Below are positions 20,286 through 30,300 of a stretch of DNA of 39,668 nucleotides, piece by piece. The DNA lies in the NCBI GenBank assembly GCA_031255195.1, contig JAIRSZ010000182.1:1-39668 (forward strand), written 5' to 3'. Below the pieces are notes generated by a model that saw only the letters and a list, made by a program, of their open reading frames with translations, searched no databases and was not told the origin of the DNA. Both the position numbers and the translations under genes were made by a program. Numbering within the stretch: position 1 is the stretch's first letter; the number at the start of each line of letters is the position of its first letter. Source of the stretch: Prevotellaceae bacterium. Lineage in GTDB: Bacteria; Bacteroidota; Bacteroidia; Bacteroidales; UBA932.

Positions 20286-21029
20286 CTACCTTAGCGGGAG
20301 CAAATCCACCGATTTGTAGAATATTTCGGCGCCTTCCAGCTGAAGGAGTATCTTTCCTTCGGTAACCGAAAGGTTGTAAGCTTCGTTTACCTTTTTTCCG
20401 TTTACGTAGTGCTCGGAGGCGTTGCCTGTGCAGATAATTTCGATGGTGTTCCACTCCGGCGCGGGTTTTTCAAAGTTAGCGGTGCGCACCACCCTGTAGG
20501 GCTGACCTTCGGGGCGGATGTTGGGCGATTCGAGCGATGTTTCCCCCACTAAGTAGTAGTCGCCGCAATCGTTCTCCTGCACCTGGCACTCAATGGACAA
20601 AGGCCAAACGTTGTCCGGCGCTGAGTCGGGAAAGTGGTAGAGTATGCCACTGTCGCGCGGTTGGTTTGTGCGGGGGGCATACTTTTTTTCGCCCCACCGG
20701 AACACTACGCGCAGGTAGTAGTCCTTGAACGAGTCGGTGGTACAGAGATAGCCCATGCTTTCACCGGCAAAGTGCAGCACGCCGTCCTCTACCGTGAAGG
20801 CATTTTCCACATCGTTGTTTTGCCCCCAAGTCTGGGTGTAGGTGTACCAGCCGTCCAAATCTGTCCCGTTGAAGAGCGGTTGAAGCTGAGACGTTTTGTC
20901 GTTTACCTTTGTAAACGAGGCTTTATCCTTGTGCGCTGCCACGATTTCCGGCAGGCTTTGCGCGCTTCCGCACGAGGTGAGCGCAATGCCCGAAAGCATT
21001 GCCGCAATGAGAGTATACGTTTTTCTCAT
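20286..21029 (-). CDS. DUF1080 / 3-keto-disaccharide hydrolase-like lipoprotein
   Basis: Lipobox LTSC; QPLFNGTDLDGWYTY...DSGILYHF..W.LSIECQVQENDCGDYYLVG; ...EWNTIEIICTGNASEHYVNGKKVNEAYNL. Confidence 0.88.
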   Translation of the reverse strand: MRKTYTLIAAMLSGIALTSCGSAQSLPEIVAAHKDKASFTKVNDKTSQLQPLFNGTDLDGWYTYTQTWGQNNDVENAFTVEDGVLHFAGESMGYLCTTDSFKDYYLRVVFRWGEKKYAPRTNQPRDSGILYHFPDSAPDNVWPLSIECQVQENDCGDYYLVGETSLESPNIRPEGQPYRVVRTANFEKPAPEWNTIEIICTGNASEHYVNGKKVNEAYNLSVTEGKILLQLEGAEIFYKSVDLLPLR

Positions 21030-21103
21030 GTTCTTTTGTTCTTTTTTTGTTTTAAAATTATGTTCACCAATGAGTTGATAAATTTCATGTGGGCTACTTG
21101 CCG

Positions 21104-21967
21104 CTACTTTACCAGCGGGCAGCTCAGCAGGTAGTCTAAGCTTCGCTTAACGCTTTCGGCGGGTGGGCAGGAGTACTGCTCCACCTCCACAATCAGGTGC
21201 TTTGTACCCGCCTTGTCGAGATTTTTGAAGATAGCGTCAAAGCCCACCATGCCGCTTTCCCCCAGCTCCCTGTGATCTTTGATGTGGAGCAGGGTAAAAC
21301 GTCCCGGATACTTTTGGAAGTAGTCCACCGGGCTTTGCCGCCCCATCACCGTCCAGTACACGTCCATTTGGAAGAAAACCAGCTCGGGGTTGGTGTGCTC
21401 CAGCATGTAGTCGTACATCACCACGTCCTCTACCCTGTCAAACTCGTGCGCGTGGTTGTGGTAGCCGAACGACAGTCCTTTTTCTCTGCACTTTTGCCCG
21501 ACGGCGTTGTAGTAGTCGCAGTAGGTTTGCAGGTCGGCAAGGCTTTTGGGAACGTCCATCCACGGGGCAACAATGTACTGCATACCGGCAGCGTGGTGCG
21601 CCGCAATTGTTTCGTCCCACCACGCCAGCGATTCGGAGAAATCTTTTTCGCTCAGCTCCTTTTCCGACAGGGTTTTCGTGGTGTGCGACGATAGCGCTAC
21701 CATTCCTTCGGCTTCCACGGCGGCTTTAAACTCCTCCGGCGTTTTGCCGTAGAACTTCCCGCTGCCGTAGCTGGCAGCCTCTACAGCGGCGTAGCCCGCT
21801 TCTTTTGTTGCTTTGATGGCGGCGTCAAAATCGTTTTTGAAGTCATCGCGCAGCGAGTAGAGTTGCAGGGCGATGTTTTTCTTTGTCGAGGGCTGGCTGC
21901 CCGTTTTTGCTGTACATGCAAGCATGAATGGCAGCGCAGCAATAGAAAGTAAAAATAGCTTTTTCAT
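21104..21967 (-). CDS. Sugar phosphate isomerase/epimerase family (xylose isomerase-like TIM barrel) lipoprotein
   Basis: Lipobox MLAC; IALQLYSLRDDFKNDFDAAIKATKEAGYAAVE; YHNHAHEF; HIKDHRELGESGMVGF; start MKKLFLLS at 21967. Confidence 0.88.
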   Translation of the reverse strand: MKKLFLLSIAALPFMLACTAKTGSQPSTKKNIALQLYSLRDDFKNDFDAAIKATKEAGYAAVEAASYGSGKFYGKTPEEFKAAVEAEGMVALSSHTTKTLSEKELSEKDFSESLAWWDETIAAHHAAGMQYIVAPWMDVPKSLADLQTYCDYYNAVGQKCREKGLSFGYHNHAHEFDRVEDVVMYDYMLEHTNPELVFFQMDVYWTVMGRQSPVDYFQKYPGRFTLLHIKDHRELGESGMVGFDAIFKNLDKAGTKHLIVEVEQYSCPPAESVKRSLDYLLSCPLVK

Positions 21968-22078
21968 TTTGATTGATTTTTTACAGATTTTTTTGTTTTG
22001 TTTTTGTCCGCAGGTTGCGCTGAATTTCGCAGGCTCAACCCTGCGCAAGACAGAACAAGTTGACGGACAGCTTTTTCG

Positions 22079-23194
22079 TTAAGATTTTCCGGCAGCGTCG
22101 CGCTTGTCAACAATCTGCCACAGCGGTAGCCCGTATCCCTGCTTCATGGTTCTGCGGCGGGCAAGGATTTCGTCCATTTCCTCTGGTTTCCCGATGCAGG
22201 GCGCGCCGTTTTTGACGGCGTCGTTAAACATTTTCCAGGCCATATCGGAGGCAATCACGCTGTCCTCTACGGTAGGGTAGCCCAAATTTTTTCCGGCCAT
22301 CACCGATTTAGCGAATACATCCACCAGAATGTCAATTTTTTTGTCGTTAAAGTTGTCTGTTTTTGTAACGGTGTTGTTCACGCCGTGCAGCTCCACCGTG
22401 GCAGTTTTGAAGTCGTAGGTCAGGCGGGCTATTCCCTTTGTGCCGATTACGTCCACGTAGCAGCAGTGCGTCTGCACCTGCGCCATGTGCCCGTAGACAA
22501 ATCCCTGCGTAATGTCGAAAACTACGCCGTTTTTGAACGTGCCGTGCGCCTGCACCCACCACGGGTCAACGTAGCTCCACATCCGCACGCCCTGCGCGTG
22601 GCAGGTAGCGTAATCGCTGTTGGCGTACCATCGGGCAACATCCACGTAGTGCATACCGCAGTCGTGAAAGCAGGGGCCTTCCGGCCCGTGCCCTTCCTGC
22701 GGCATGTGCCCGGGCGTCATGTGGGCAATCCGCACAATGGCCAGCTCGCCAATTTCTCCCGACCGTATAAAGTCAACTATCATCTTATGATACCAGGCAT
22801 TGCGGTTGAACATGTTCACGGCCACCATCCGGTCTGATTTTGCCACAGCAGCAGCTATATCCCACTCCGTTTTGACGTCGCCGGCTACCGGTTTTTCCGC
22901 CAGCACATGCTTGCCTGCCTTTAGCGCCTTGTACAGGTGGGCAGGCCTCGAATCGGCCAGCGTAAACAGCCCGACAACGTCCAGCGTTGAGTCGGCAAAC
23001 AGCACGTTTTCGTCGCCTGTAACGGTAGCGCCGGTTGCCATAGCCACAGCCGCGCTTTGGGCTTCCGCGCTAACGTCGCAGATGTAGGCCAGCTCCCACA
23101 GCGGGCTTTTCAGCAGCTCCTTGCCGTAGAGCTGCCCCATCCGCCCAAATCCTATAATTCCTATCCTAAGTTTTTTCTTTACTTCTTCTGCCAT
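22079..23194 (-). CDS. Gfo/Idh/MocA family oxidoreductase (no signal peptide)
   Basis: GIIGFGRMGQLYGKELLKS Rossmann motif, AGKHVLAEKPVAGDV; start MAEEVKKK at 23194. Confidence 0.9.
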   Translation of the reverse strand: MAEEVKKKLRIGIIGFGRMGQLYGKELLKSPLWELAYICDVSAEAQSAAVAMATGATVTGDENVLFADSTLDVVGLFTLADSRPAHLYKALKAGKHVLAEKPVAGDVKTEWDIAAAVAKSDRMVAVNMFNRNAWYHKMIVDFIRSGEIGELAIVRIAHMTPGHMPQEGHGPEGPCFHDCGMHYVDVARWYANSDYATCHAQGVRMWSYVDPWWVQAHGTFKNGVVFDITQGFVYGHMAQVQTHCCYVDVIGTKGIARLTYDFKTATVELHGVNNTVTKTDNFNDKKIDILVDVFAKSVMAGKNLGYPTVEDSVIASDMAWKMFNDAVKNGAPCIGKPEEMDEILARRRTMKQGYGLPLWQIVDKRDAAGKS

Positions 23195-23206
23195 GCTGTG
23201 TTGAGT

Positions 23207-23257
23207 TAAAAAAAAGATCAAGGCGCAAGGTGGCTGTTGACCTCCTTACGCCTTGAT
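23207..23257 (-). terminator. Rho-independent terminator/attenuator inside the sugar cluster
   Basis: ATCAAGGCGcAAGG...CCTTaCGCCTTGAT hairpin (23217-23257) followed on the minus strand by CTTTTTTTTT, ending about 12 nt before the next ATG. Confidence 0.75.
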
Positions 23258-23267
23258 GCCGTAAGCG

Positions 23268-24098
23268 TTAGTCCAATAATTTTATGCGAATGTTGCGAAA
23301 CCAGATGTCGTTTCCGTGGTCTTGCAGCCCAAAGAAACCTTCGCGGTTTTCGCCGCCGCACTTGTTGAGCAGCTCAAAGGCCAAAGGCCAGCCCTTTTCG
23401 CTAAACTTGCTGGCTTGCAACATTTCTGTCCACTTGGGCGTCCACAGGTGATATTCCAGCACGTTCTCGCCGTTTTGCCCGTGCACCACCGTACCCTGGT
23501 AAACCATGATTTTTGCCAAATTCCACTCACCGGCAGGTTTTGCGTTTTGCGGAACGGCCGGAATCATGTCGTACAGCGATGCCGCCTGCCGGTTGTTGTC
23601 CTTGCCCAGCTTTGCGTCGGGGTGGTTTTCGTTGTCCAGCAGCTGAAATTCGGGCGATGAGATATAGATGGGCTCAAGGACAGCCTTGCCGTCCTTGTCT
23701 TTTGTCTCCACCTCCTGCGCCAAGTAAAGGATGCCGGAGTTTCCGCCTTTGGAGATTTTCCACTCGAGCAGCAGCTCAAAGTTTTTGAACTTGTGGTTGA
23801 AGATGAGGTCGCCGCCGTCGGTTTCCTGCGCTTCGCCGCCGCCAGAGCCGTTGAACTTGATGCAGCTGTCTTCTATCACCCACTTGCCCGGCACGTTGTC
23901 CTTTCCGTAGCCGCGCCAGCCGTTGAAGGTTTGCCCGTCGAAGAGCACGATGTAGCCTTCTTCGTCTACGGGAAATGTTGAAAGGTCAGCTGCCGGCTTG
24001 TCCAAAACGGTGTAGGCCGGCGTTTTTGCGCTGCCTCCGCAGGAGGCAAGCGCGATGGCTGCGGCAATGCAGCCCACGGATAAAGTTGTTCTTTTCAT
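23268..24098 (-). CDS. DUF1080 / 3-keto-disaccharide hydrolase-like lipoprotein
   Basis: Lipobox LASC; YIVLFDGQTFNGWRGYGKD...NFELLLEWKISKGGNSGILYLAQE...GNDIWFRNIRIKLL. Confidence 0.92.
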   Translation of the reverse strand: MKRTTLSVGCIAAAIALASCGGSAKTPAYTVLDKPAADLSTFPVDEEGYIVLFDGQTFNGWRGYGKDNVPGKWVIEDSCIKFNGSGGGEAQETDGGDLIFNHKFKNFELLLEWKISKGGNSGILYLAQEVETKDKDGKAVLEPIYISSPEFQLLDNENHPDAKLGKDNNRQAASLYDMIPAVPQNAKPAGEWNLAKIMVYQGTVVHGQNGENVLEYHLWTPKWTEMLQASKFSEKGWPLAFELLNKCGGENREGFFGLQDHGNDIWFRNIRIKLLD

Positions 24099-24157
24099 TT
24101 TACTTGTGTTTTTAAGTTTGCGATTTAATGTTACGTTGTTTAAATATTAAGGTTCAA

Positions 24158-25645
24158 CTAATTTGGCATATCCGGCAGCGACCAGCCTTTGCGGTAGGTG
24201 TGCTTTATCATTTCGTTGGCAAAACTTACGGCGTTCTGCGGCTCAGTTTCGGTTGGATTCCATGTTGGATGCCCGTCTTTTATGCTGAATCCGTCGCTAA
24301 TTTTCATTTTTATCGTTTCTTCGGGGGCGATATTGGTAAACCGCATATTTTTGCCGTCCCAATGCAGCTCCTTGTTCAAGGCTTGCAGCCGCACGGCCAG
24401 CACGCCCATCACCACCATTTCGTTGAACGGCCCTGCCTCCGAAAAATCGGATGCCGGTTTCACGCGGTTGTCGGCGCTTTCCTTGCAGGCGCGCACCCAA
24501 TCCATTTCGTGGCTTTCCGTTACGCGGCGGCAAACTTTCGGCGCGCTCGGCTTTCGTCCTGATAGCAACCACGGGTTTGCGCCGTAGCAGTTGCAAATCA
24601 ACGTGTCTTTTGTCCCGTGGAAGATAGCCAGCCCACCTTCGTCTCCCATCAGCCGCTTGCCTTCGGGGAATCCAACAGGACGGTTAGGCATCATGCCGCC
24701 GTCGTACCAATGTATCACCACTTCGGGCATGGCTACCTTTGGCCGGTTGTCGCGGGCGGGGAACGTCAGCTTGACGTGCTGCGCCTGCGGAGCGCAATCC
24801 TTCAGCAGCTGGGTAGAGGAGGCTTCGGCTTTGATGGGGTAGCCCAGATTTAGCGCCTTGAACACCGGATGCAGGATGTGGCAGGCCATGTCGCCCAGCG
24901 CACCTGTTCCGTAAAGCCACCATCCGCGCCAATTCCACGGGTGGTAGATGGCGTTGTACGGGCGCACTTCGGCTGGCCCCGAGAACAAATCCCAATTCAA
25001 GGTGGAAGGAATTTTGTCTACCTTAGTGGGCGTTTCCAACCCCTGAGGCCAGATGGGGCGGTCGGTTGCGGCTTCCACCTTTACGACTTCGCCTATTTCG
25101 CCGTTCCAAATCCACTCGCAGGCCAGGTTAACGCCTTCTCCTGACGCCCCCTGGTTGCCCATTTGGGTTGCCACGTTGTACTTGGCGGCCAGCTTGGTTA
25201 GCAGCCTCGACTCGTACACCGTATGCGTCAGCGGTTTTTCGACGTATACATGCTTGCCCAGCGTCATGGCGGTGGCCGCAATGATGGCGTGGGTGTGGTC
25301 GGCGGTGGCCACCACCACTGCGTCGGCCTCCTTGCCGAGCTCGTCGAACATTTTCCGGTAGTCGTAGTAGCGCTTTGCCTTCGGGTAGCGCTCGAATGTT
25401 TTGCCCGCATACTTCCAATCCACATCGCAAAGCCCAATGATATTTTGGCTTTCGATGGCTTTCAGCACGCCAGCCCCGCGTCCGCCGACGCCAACGCCCA
25501 GAACGTTCAGCTTGTCGCTTGGAGGTATATGTCCGTGGCTTTTGCCCATCACCACGTTGGGTACAATAGTGGGCGCCATAGCCAGCCCCAATGCAGCTCC
25601 GGCGCCTGTTTTGAGGAATTTCCTCCTTGAAATGTTTGTTGCCAT
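24158..25645 (-). CDS. Gfo/Idh/MocA family oxidoreductase with Tat signal peptide
   Basis: NISRRKFLKTGAGAALGLAMAPTIVP twin-Arg signal; GVGVGGRGAGVLKAI; GKHVYVEKPLTHTVYE. Confidence 0.93.
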   Translation of the reverse strand: MATNISRRKFLKTGAGAALGLAMAPTIVPNVVMGKSHGHIPPSDKLNVLGVGVGGRGAGVLKAIESQNIIGLCDVDWKYAGKTFERYPKAKRYYDYRKMFDELGKEADAVVVATADHTHAIIAATAMTLGKHVYVEKPLTHTVYESRLLTKLAAKYNVATQMGNQGASGEGVNLACEWIWNGEIGEVVKVEAATDRPIWPQGLETPTKVDKIPSTLNWDLFSGPAEVRPYNAIYHPWNWRGWWLYGTGALGDMACHILHPVFKALNLGYPIKAEASSTQLLKDCAPQAQHVKLTFPARDNRPKVAMPEVVIHWYDGGMMPNRPVGFPEGKRLMGDEGGLAIFHGTKDTLICNCYGANPWLLSGRKPSAPKVCRRVTESHEMDWVRACKESADNRVKPASDFSEAGPFNEMVVMGVLAVRLQALNKELHWDGKNMRFTNIAPEETIKMKISDGFSIKDGHPTWNPTETEPQNAVSFANEMIKHTYRKGWSLPDMPN

Positions 25646-25692
25646 AAAAACTGTTGGTTTTTTTAGTTAGATTTATTAAATATAATCTGCTG

Positions 25693-25723
25693 CAAATGTA
25701 TGAAAATATTGATGGAAAAGCAA
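25693..25723 (-). promoter_or_regulatory. Bacteroidetes-type promoter for the sugar-oxidation cluster
   Basis: Minus strand TTG (25723-25721)-N20-TACATTTG (25700-25693). Confidence 0.6.
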
Positions 25724-25905
25724 GAAAAAAATGTTTCCGGCAGTAAACCATAACTTTAGATGTCGCTGCAAAAAAAGTAAATTTGTCAAATGGTTGATGC
25801 TGTGCAGATAATTTGGCTTCTCCGGCAATACAGTCAGGATAATAAAACGCTACCTGTGCAAATTTTTCTTACCTTAGCGGAAATTATTATTGAAAAAACA
25901 AAGCT

Positions 25906-27378
25906 ATGAAACAGAATATTTTTTTGGCATTTGACTTTGGCGCTACCAGCGGACGTTGCTATGCAGGTACGCTGGAGAATGGTAAAGTGCAGATGCAGGA
26001 GCTTATGCGATTTTCCAACGATGTGGTCTTTGCATACAACCACTACTTTTGGGACATGCCGTCAATTTACGCAGAGATGGCCACCGGCTTTACCGCCTGC
26101 GTCAACGCAAAAATCACTCCAACCTCGGTGGGTATTGATACGTGGGGGGTAGACTTTGGGTTCTTCAACCGCATTGGCCACCTGGCCACCTCCGCCTTTG
26201 CCTACCGCGACCCGCACACCAACGGTATGCCCGAAAAGTTCTTTGAACTTATCCCGCGCCGCGAGGTTTACGAGGCAACCGGTATTCAGGTGATGAACAT
26301 CAACTCGCTCTACCAGCTTTTTGCCATAAAGCAAAAAGAGCCGCACCTGTTTAGCGATGTTCGCAAGCTGCTTTTTATACCGGACATTTTGGCCTACACG
26401 CTGACGAAGGAAATGCAAACCGAGTTCACCATTGCCACCACATCGCAGCTCTTCAACCCGCGCACAATGCAGTGGGAAAAAAGGTTTTTCGAGGCAATGG
26501 GAATTCCAGAGGAGCTTATGGCGCCCATAGTGATGCCGGGCAACTCGATGGGCGTAATTAAAGAGCCTACCATCCTGCGAAAGGGAATACCCCCCGTTCC
26601 GGTGATTGCCGTGGGAACGCACGATACCGCCTCGGCTGTGGCTGCTGTGCCTGCGTCGGACAAGAATTTCGCCTACCTGAGCTCCGGCACGTGGTCGCTC
26701 ATGGGAATCGAGGTGAAAGAGCCTATTATAAACGACGAATCGTACAGCCAAAACTTTACAAACGAAGGCGGCATTGGCGGCACTTTCCGGTTTTTGAAAA
26801 ACATCACGGGCATGTGGCTGCTCGAGCGATGCAAGGCCGAGTGGGAAGCGCGCAGCAACAGAAAGTACGAGTACGGCGAGCTGGTGGGCATGGCCAACGC
26901 CGAGCAGCCCTTCCGCTTCCTGATAGACCCCGACGCTCCCGACTTTGCCAACCCTGAGGTCATGACCAAAGCTATTGCCGACTACTGCACAAAGCGGGGA
27001 CAAACGCCGCCCTCCACTGAGGCCGAATTTGTGCGCTGCATTTTCGACAGCTTGGCCATGAAGTACCGCTACACGCTGGACAGGCTCAAAAAATTTTCAC
27101 CTCATCCCATCGAAAAGCTGCATGTGATAGGCGGCGGCGCAAAAAATCCGCTGCTCAACCAGCTTACGGCTAACGCTATCGGGCTGCCCGTAGTGGCAGG
27201 ACCATCGGAGGCTACGGCCATTGGCAACGTCATGGTGCAGGCCATTGCCGCAGGATGCGTAAAGTCGATAGATGAAGCCCGCGCCATAGTCCGCAACTCG
27301 GTGCAGCTTGATGTGTACGAGCCGAAGGATTCCGCCATCTGGAACGACGCTTTTGGAAAGTTCAAAGTCGAAAGCTGA
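25906..27378 (+). CDS. rhaB: FGGY-family carbohydrate kinase, rhamnulokinase-like
   Basis: FLAFDFGATSGRCYAGTLENGKVQMQELMRFSN, GIDTWGVDFG, GTHDTASAVAAVP, GGGAKNPLLNQLTANA. Confidence 0.85.
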   Translation: MKQNIFLAFDFGATSGRCYAGTLENGKVQMQELMRFSNDVVFAYNHYFWDMPSIYAEMATGFTACVNAKITPTSVGIDTWGVDFGFFNRIGHLATSAFAYRDPHTNGMPEKFFELIPRREVYEATGIQVMNINSLYQLFAIKQKEPHLFSDVRKLLFIPDILAYTLTKEMQTEFTIATTSQLFNPRTMQWEKRFFEAMGIPEELMAPIVMPGNSMGVIKEPTILRKGIPPVPVIAVGTHDTASAVAAVPASDKNFAYLSSGTWSLMGIEVKEPIINDESYSQNFTNEGGIGGTFRFLKNITGMWLLERCKAEWEARSNRKYEYGELVGMANAEQPFRFLIDPDAPDFANPEVMTKAIADYCTKRGQTPPSTEAEFVRCIFDSLAMKYRYTLDRLKKFSPHPIEKLHVIGGGAKNPLLNQLTANAIGLPVVAGPSEATAIGNVMVQAIAAGCVKSIDEARAIVRNSVQLDVYEPKDSAIWNDAFGKFKVES

Positions 27379-27616
27379 GCATCGCCCGATTTTAAGGATT
27401 GCGCACCAGCAAAATGTTTCCGTTTCAACAAACCTTAACTTTTTTTGCAGTACATTCTACATCAACGAATTGCAAAGATTGTTCAAAACTAAGGTGAAGA
27501 CAAATCCGCATAATTGCTAATTTTGCACGTCAAAAAATGTTACCAAACGACAAACCCTGCATTGCCATTACATCTGCAATGCGCAGGGCTTTTGATGATT
27601 AAATTGTAGCAAAACC

Positions 27617-29494
27617 ATGATGGATTCAGCAGCGCTCGCAAACTATAGCGACGACAACGTTATAACCCTCGATTGGCAGGAGCACATCCGGCGCAGGCCG
27701 GGCATGTACGTCGGCAAGCTGGGCGACGGCGCCTCGCCCGACGACGGCATATATATTCTACTCAAAGAGGTGATAGACAACTCCGTCGACGAGTACGCTA
27801 TGGGCTTTGGAAAGCGCATTGACATTACCATTGACGAGAACGGCGCGGTGAGCGTGCGCGACTTCGGCCGCGGTATTCCCCTGGGAAAGGTAATTGACGT
27901 GTCCAGCAAAATGAACACCGGCGCAAAGTACGACAGCAAGGCGTTCAAAAAATCGGTGGGACTCAACGGCGTGGGCATCAAGGCAGTGAACGCGCTTTCG
28001 TCCCAATTTGAAGTCCGCTCCTTTCGCGAGGGTAAAATGGCCGGAGGACATTGGTGCAAGGGCGTGATGCACACCGAGCATAAGCTTGCGCCAAGCACAG
28101 AGCCAAACGGCACCATGACCTCGTTTGTCCCCGACGACGAGCTGTTTGGCGCTTTCAAGTTCAACGCAGAGTACGTGGAAACCATGCTGCGCAACTACAC
28201 GTACCTCAACGCAGGCCTCGTTATTTCGCTGAACGGAGTGGAGTTTGTTTCGCAAAACGGGTTGCTCGACCTGCTCAACGAAAACCTCGGCGAAAGCCCG
28301 CTGTACGCCCCCATCCACCTCAAGGGCAACGACATCGAAATTGCCCTTACGCACGGTACGGACTACGGCGAAACCCACTTCTCATTCGTCAACGGGCAGC
28401 ACACCACGCAGGGTGGCACGCACCTCGCCGCATTTCGCGAGGCGATTGTGCGCACCATCAAAGATTTTTTCAAAAAAGATTTTGACCCGTCCGATGTGCG
28501 CTCGTCTGTGGTGGCGGCCGTCAGCGTAAAAGTCGAAGAGCCTGTGTTCGAGAGCCAAACCAAAACCAAACTTGGCTCGCGCGACATGACGCCGGGCGGC
28601 ATAACGGTGCGAAACTTCGTGCTCGATTTTGTGCAGGAAACGCTCAACAATTTTCTGCACAAGCATCAGGAGATTGCCGATGCAATGCTCAAAAAAATTG
28701 TGGAAAATGAGAAAGACCGCAAGGCGATTTCGGGCATCCAAAAGTTGGCGCGCGAGCGCGCAAAAAAAGCCAACCTCCACAACCGCAAGCTGCGCGACTG
28801 TCGCATACACTACACCGACAGCAAAAATGAAGCCTCCGAAAAGTCAACGCTCTTCATCACCGAGGGCGACTCGGCAAGCGGCTCCATCACCAAAAGCCGC
28901 AACGTGAATACCCAAGCCGTATTCAGCCTCAGAGGAAAACCCCTCAACTGCTTTGGAATGACAAAAAAGGTGGTGTACCAAAACGAGGAATTCAACCTGC
29001 TACAGGCCGCGCTGGACATAGAGGAAAGCCTCGACGGGCTGCGCTACAACAAGGTGGTCATCGCCACCGACGCCGACGTGGACGGTATGCACATACGCCT
29101 GCTGCTCATTACGTTTTTTCTGCAATTTTTCCCCGACCTCATTCGGCAAAACCACCTCTACATTCTGCAAACGCCGCTGTTTCGTGTGCGCAATAAGAAG
29201 GAAACTATCTACTGCTACAGCGAGGAGGAAAAGAATAAGGCCATCAAAAAGCTGGGGGCAAAGCCGGAGATTACCCGCTTCAAAGGGCTTGGCGAAATCT
29301 CGCCCGACGAGTTCTCCGGTTTTATTGGCGACGAGCGGATACGCTTAGACCCCGTGCGCCTCACAAAAGACGACGTGGTGCACGACCTGCTGGAGTTCTA
29401 CATGGGCAAAAATACGCAAGACCGGCAGCTGTTCATTATCGATAACCTGCGGCAGGAGGAGGCGCTGGAGGCCGAAATATCGGATGTCGCGTAA
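27617..29494 (+). CDS. parE: DNA topoisomerase IV subunit B (GyrB/ParE family)
   Basis: [47 protein letters not shown], Toprim [10 protein letters not shown]; paired with a ParC-like protein. Confidence 0.92.
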   Translation: MMDSAALANYSDDNVITLDWQEHIRRRPGMYVGKLGDGASPDDGIYILLKEVIDNSVDEYAMGFGKRIDITIDENGAVSVRDFGRGIPLGKVIDVSSKMNTGAKYDSKAFKKSVGLNGVGIKAVNALSSQFEVRSFREGKMAGGHWCKGVMHTEHKLAPSTEPNGTMTSFVPDDELFGAFKFNAEYVETMLRNYTYLNAGLVISLNGVEFVSQNGLLDLLNENLGESPLYAPIHLKGNDIEIALTHGTDYGETHFSFVNGQHTTQGGTHLAAFREAIVRTIKDFFKKDFDPSDVRSSVVAAVSVKVEEPVFESQTKTKLGSRDMTPGGITVRNFVLDFVQETLNNFLHKHQEIADAMLKKIVENEKDRKAISGIQKLARERAKKANLHNRKLRDCRIHYTDSKNEASEKSTLFITEGDSASGSITKSRNVNTQAVFSLRGKPLNCFGMTKKVVYQNEEFNLLQAALDIEESLDGLRYNKVVIATDADVDGMHIRLLLITFFLQFFPDLIRQNHLYILQTPLFRVRNKKETIYCYSEEEKNKAIKKLGAKPEITRFKGLGEISPDEFSGFIGDERIRLDPVRLTKDDVVHDLLEFYMGKNTQDRQLFIIDNLRQEEALEAEISDVA

Positions 29495-29499
29495 AGATA

Positions 29500-29531
29500 T
29501 TGCAGCCTGTAAAATACAGGCTGCAATTTTT
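29500..29531 (+). terminator. Rho-independent terminator after parE
   Basis: TTGCAGCCTGTA-aaa-TACAGGCTGCAA followed by TTTTT. Confidence 0.85.
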
Positions 29532-29555
29532 CAATTTTTCAATTTTTCAATTTTC
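29524..29555. repeat. Short 8-nt tandem repeat (CAATTTTT)x4
   Basis: caattttt caattttt caattttt caatttt. Confidence 0.9.
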
Positions 29556-29574
29556 TAAAATCTAAATTCGCATC

Positions 29575-30204
29575 ATGAAAAAATTTAACATCTACCAAAT
29601 TTCAACGCTCGTGTTGGGCGCAGCATTTATCGTTTTGGCATACACCAAAACATCATCCGAAAAAGAAGCTATGGGAACAAGTAAAAAAGAGGCGGTGATT
29701 GAGAATATTCATAGCCGCAAGAGCGTGCGCAAGTACGTTGTAGACCGTCCGGTGAGCAAGGAGGATTTGCGCACCTTAGTTAAGGCAGGCATGGCTGCGC
29801 CGAGCGCAAAGAACGTGCAGCCGTGGGCATTTGTGGCGCTCTCGGAGCGCGCCACGCTCGACAGGCTTGCCGACGAGCTGCCTTACGCAAAGATGCTCAA
29901 GTCTGCTCCGTCCGCCATTGTTGTGTGCGGACGTTTGGACAAGGACGCAAGCGGAGACTTCTGGCCGCTGGACTGCTCGGCCGCAACGCAAAACATACTG
30001 CTCGCCGCCGAAGCTATGGGGCTGGGCGCAGTGTGGACTGCCGCTTACCCCTACAAGGACAGAATGGAGGCTGTGGTTGCAGCGGTTGACCTGCCGCCGC
30101 ACATTGTTCCGCTATGCGTAATTCCGGTAGGATACCCCGGCGGCAACGAAACTCCAAAAGATAAGTGGAAGGAGGAAAATTTGAAGTGGGAAAAGTGGGA
30201 TTAA
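29575..30204 (+). CDS. Nitroreductase family protein with N-terminal hydrophobic segment
   Basis: IHSRKSVRKYVVDRPVSKEDLRTLVKAGMAAPSAKNVQPWAFV; GLGAVWTAAYP; VIPVGYPGG. Confidence 0.92.
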   Translation: MKKFNIYQISTLVLGAAFIVLAYTKTSSEKEAMGTSKKEAVIENIHSRKSVRKYVVDRPVSKEDLRTLVKAGMAAPSAKNVQPWAFVALSERATLDRLADELPYAKMLKSAPSAIVVCGRLDKDASGDFWPLDCSAATQNILLAAEAMGLGAVWTAAYPYKDRMEAVVAAVDLPPHIVPLCVIPVGYPGGNETPKDKWKEENLKWEKWD

Positions 30205-30300
30205 CGCTCTGAATACCGGCAGTCCCAAACAACGCTTACTTAAAACAACGCGCTTTGCAACCACAAGTAAAGCCTTCGAGAGCGAATAAACATTTGAAGC

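Noticed and set aside
26062-27003. 313-aa minus-strand ORF
   Set aside because: Antisense shadow of the FGGY kinase; no recognisable motif
29524-29555. CAATTTTT x4 considered as a CRISPR-like array
   Set aside because: Units are contiguous 8-mers with no spacers; simple tandem repeat. No CRISPR array was seen anywhere in the window
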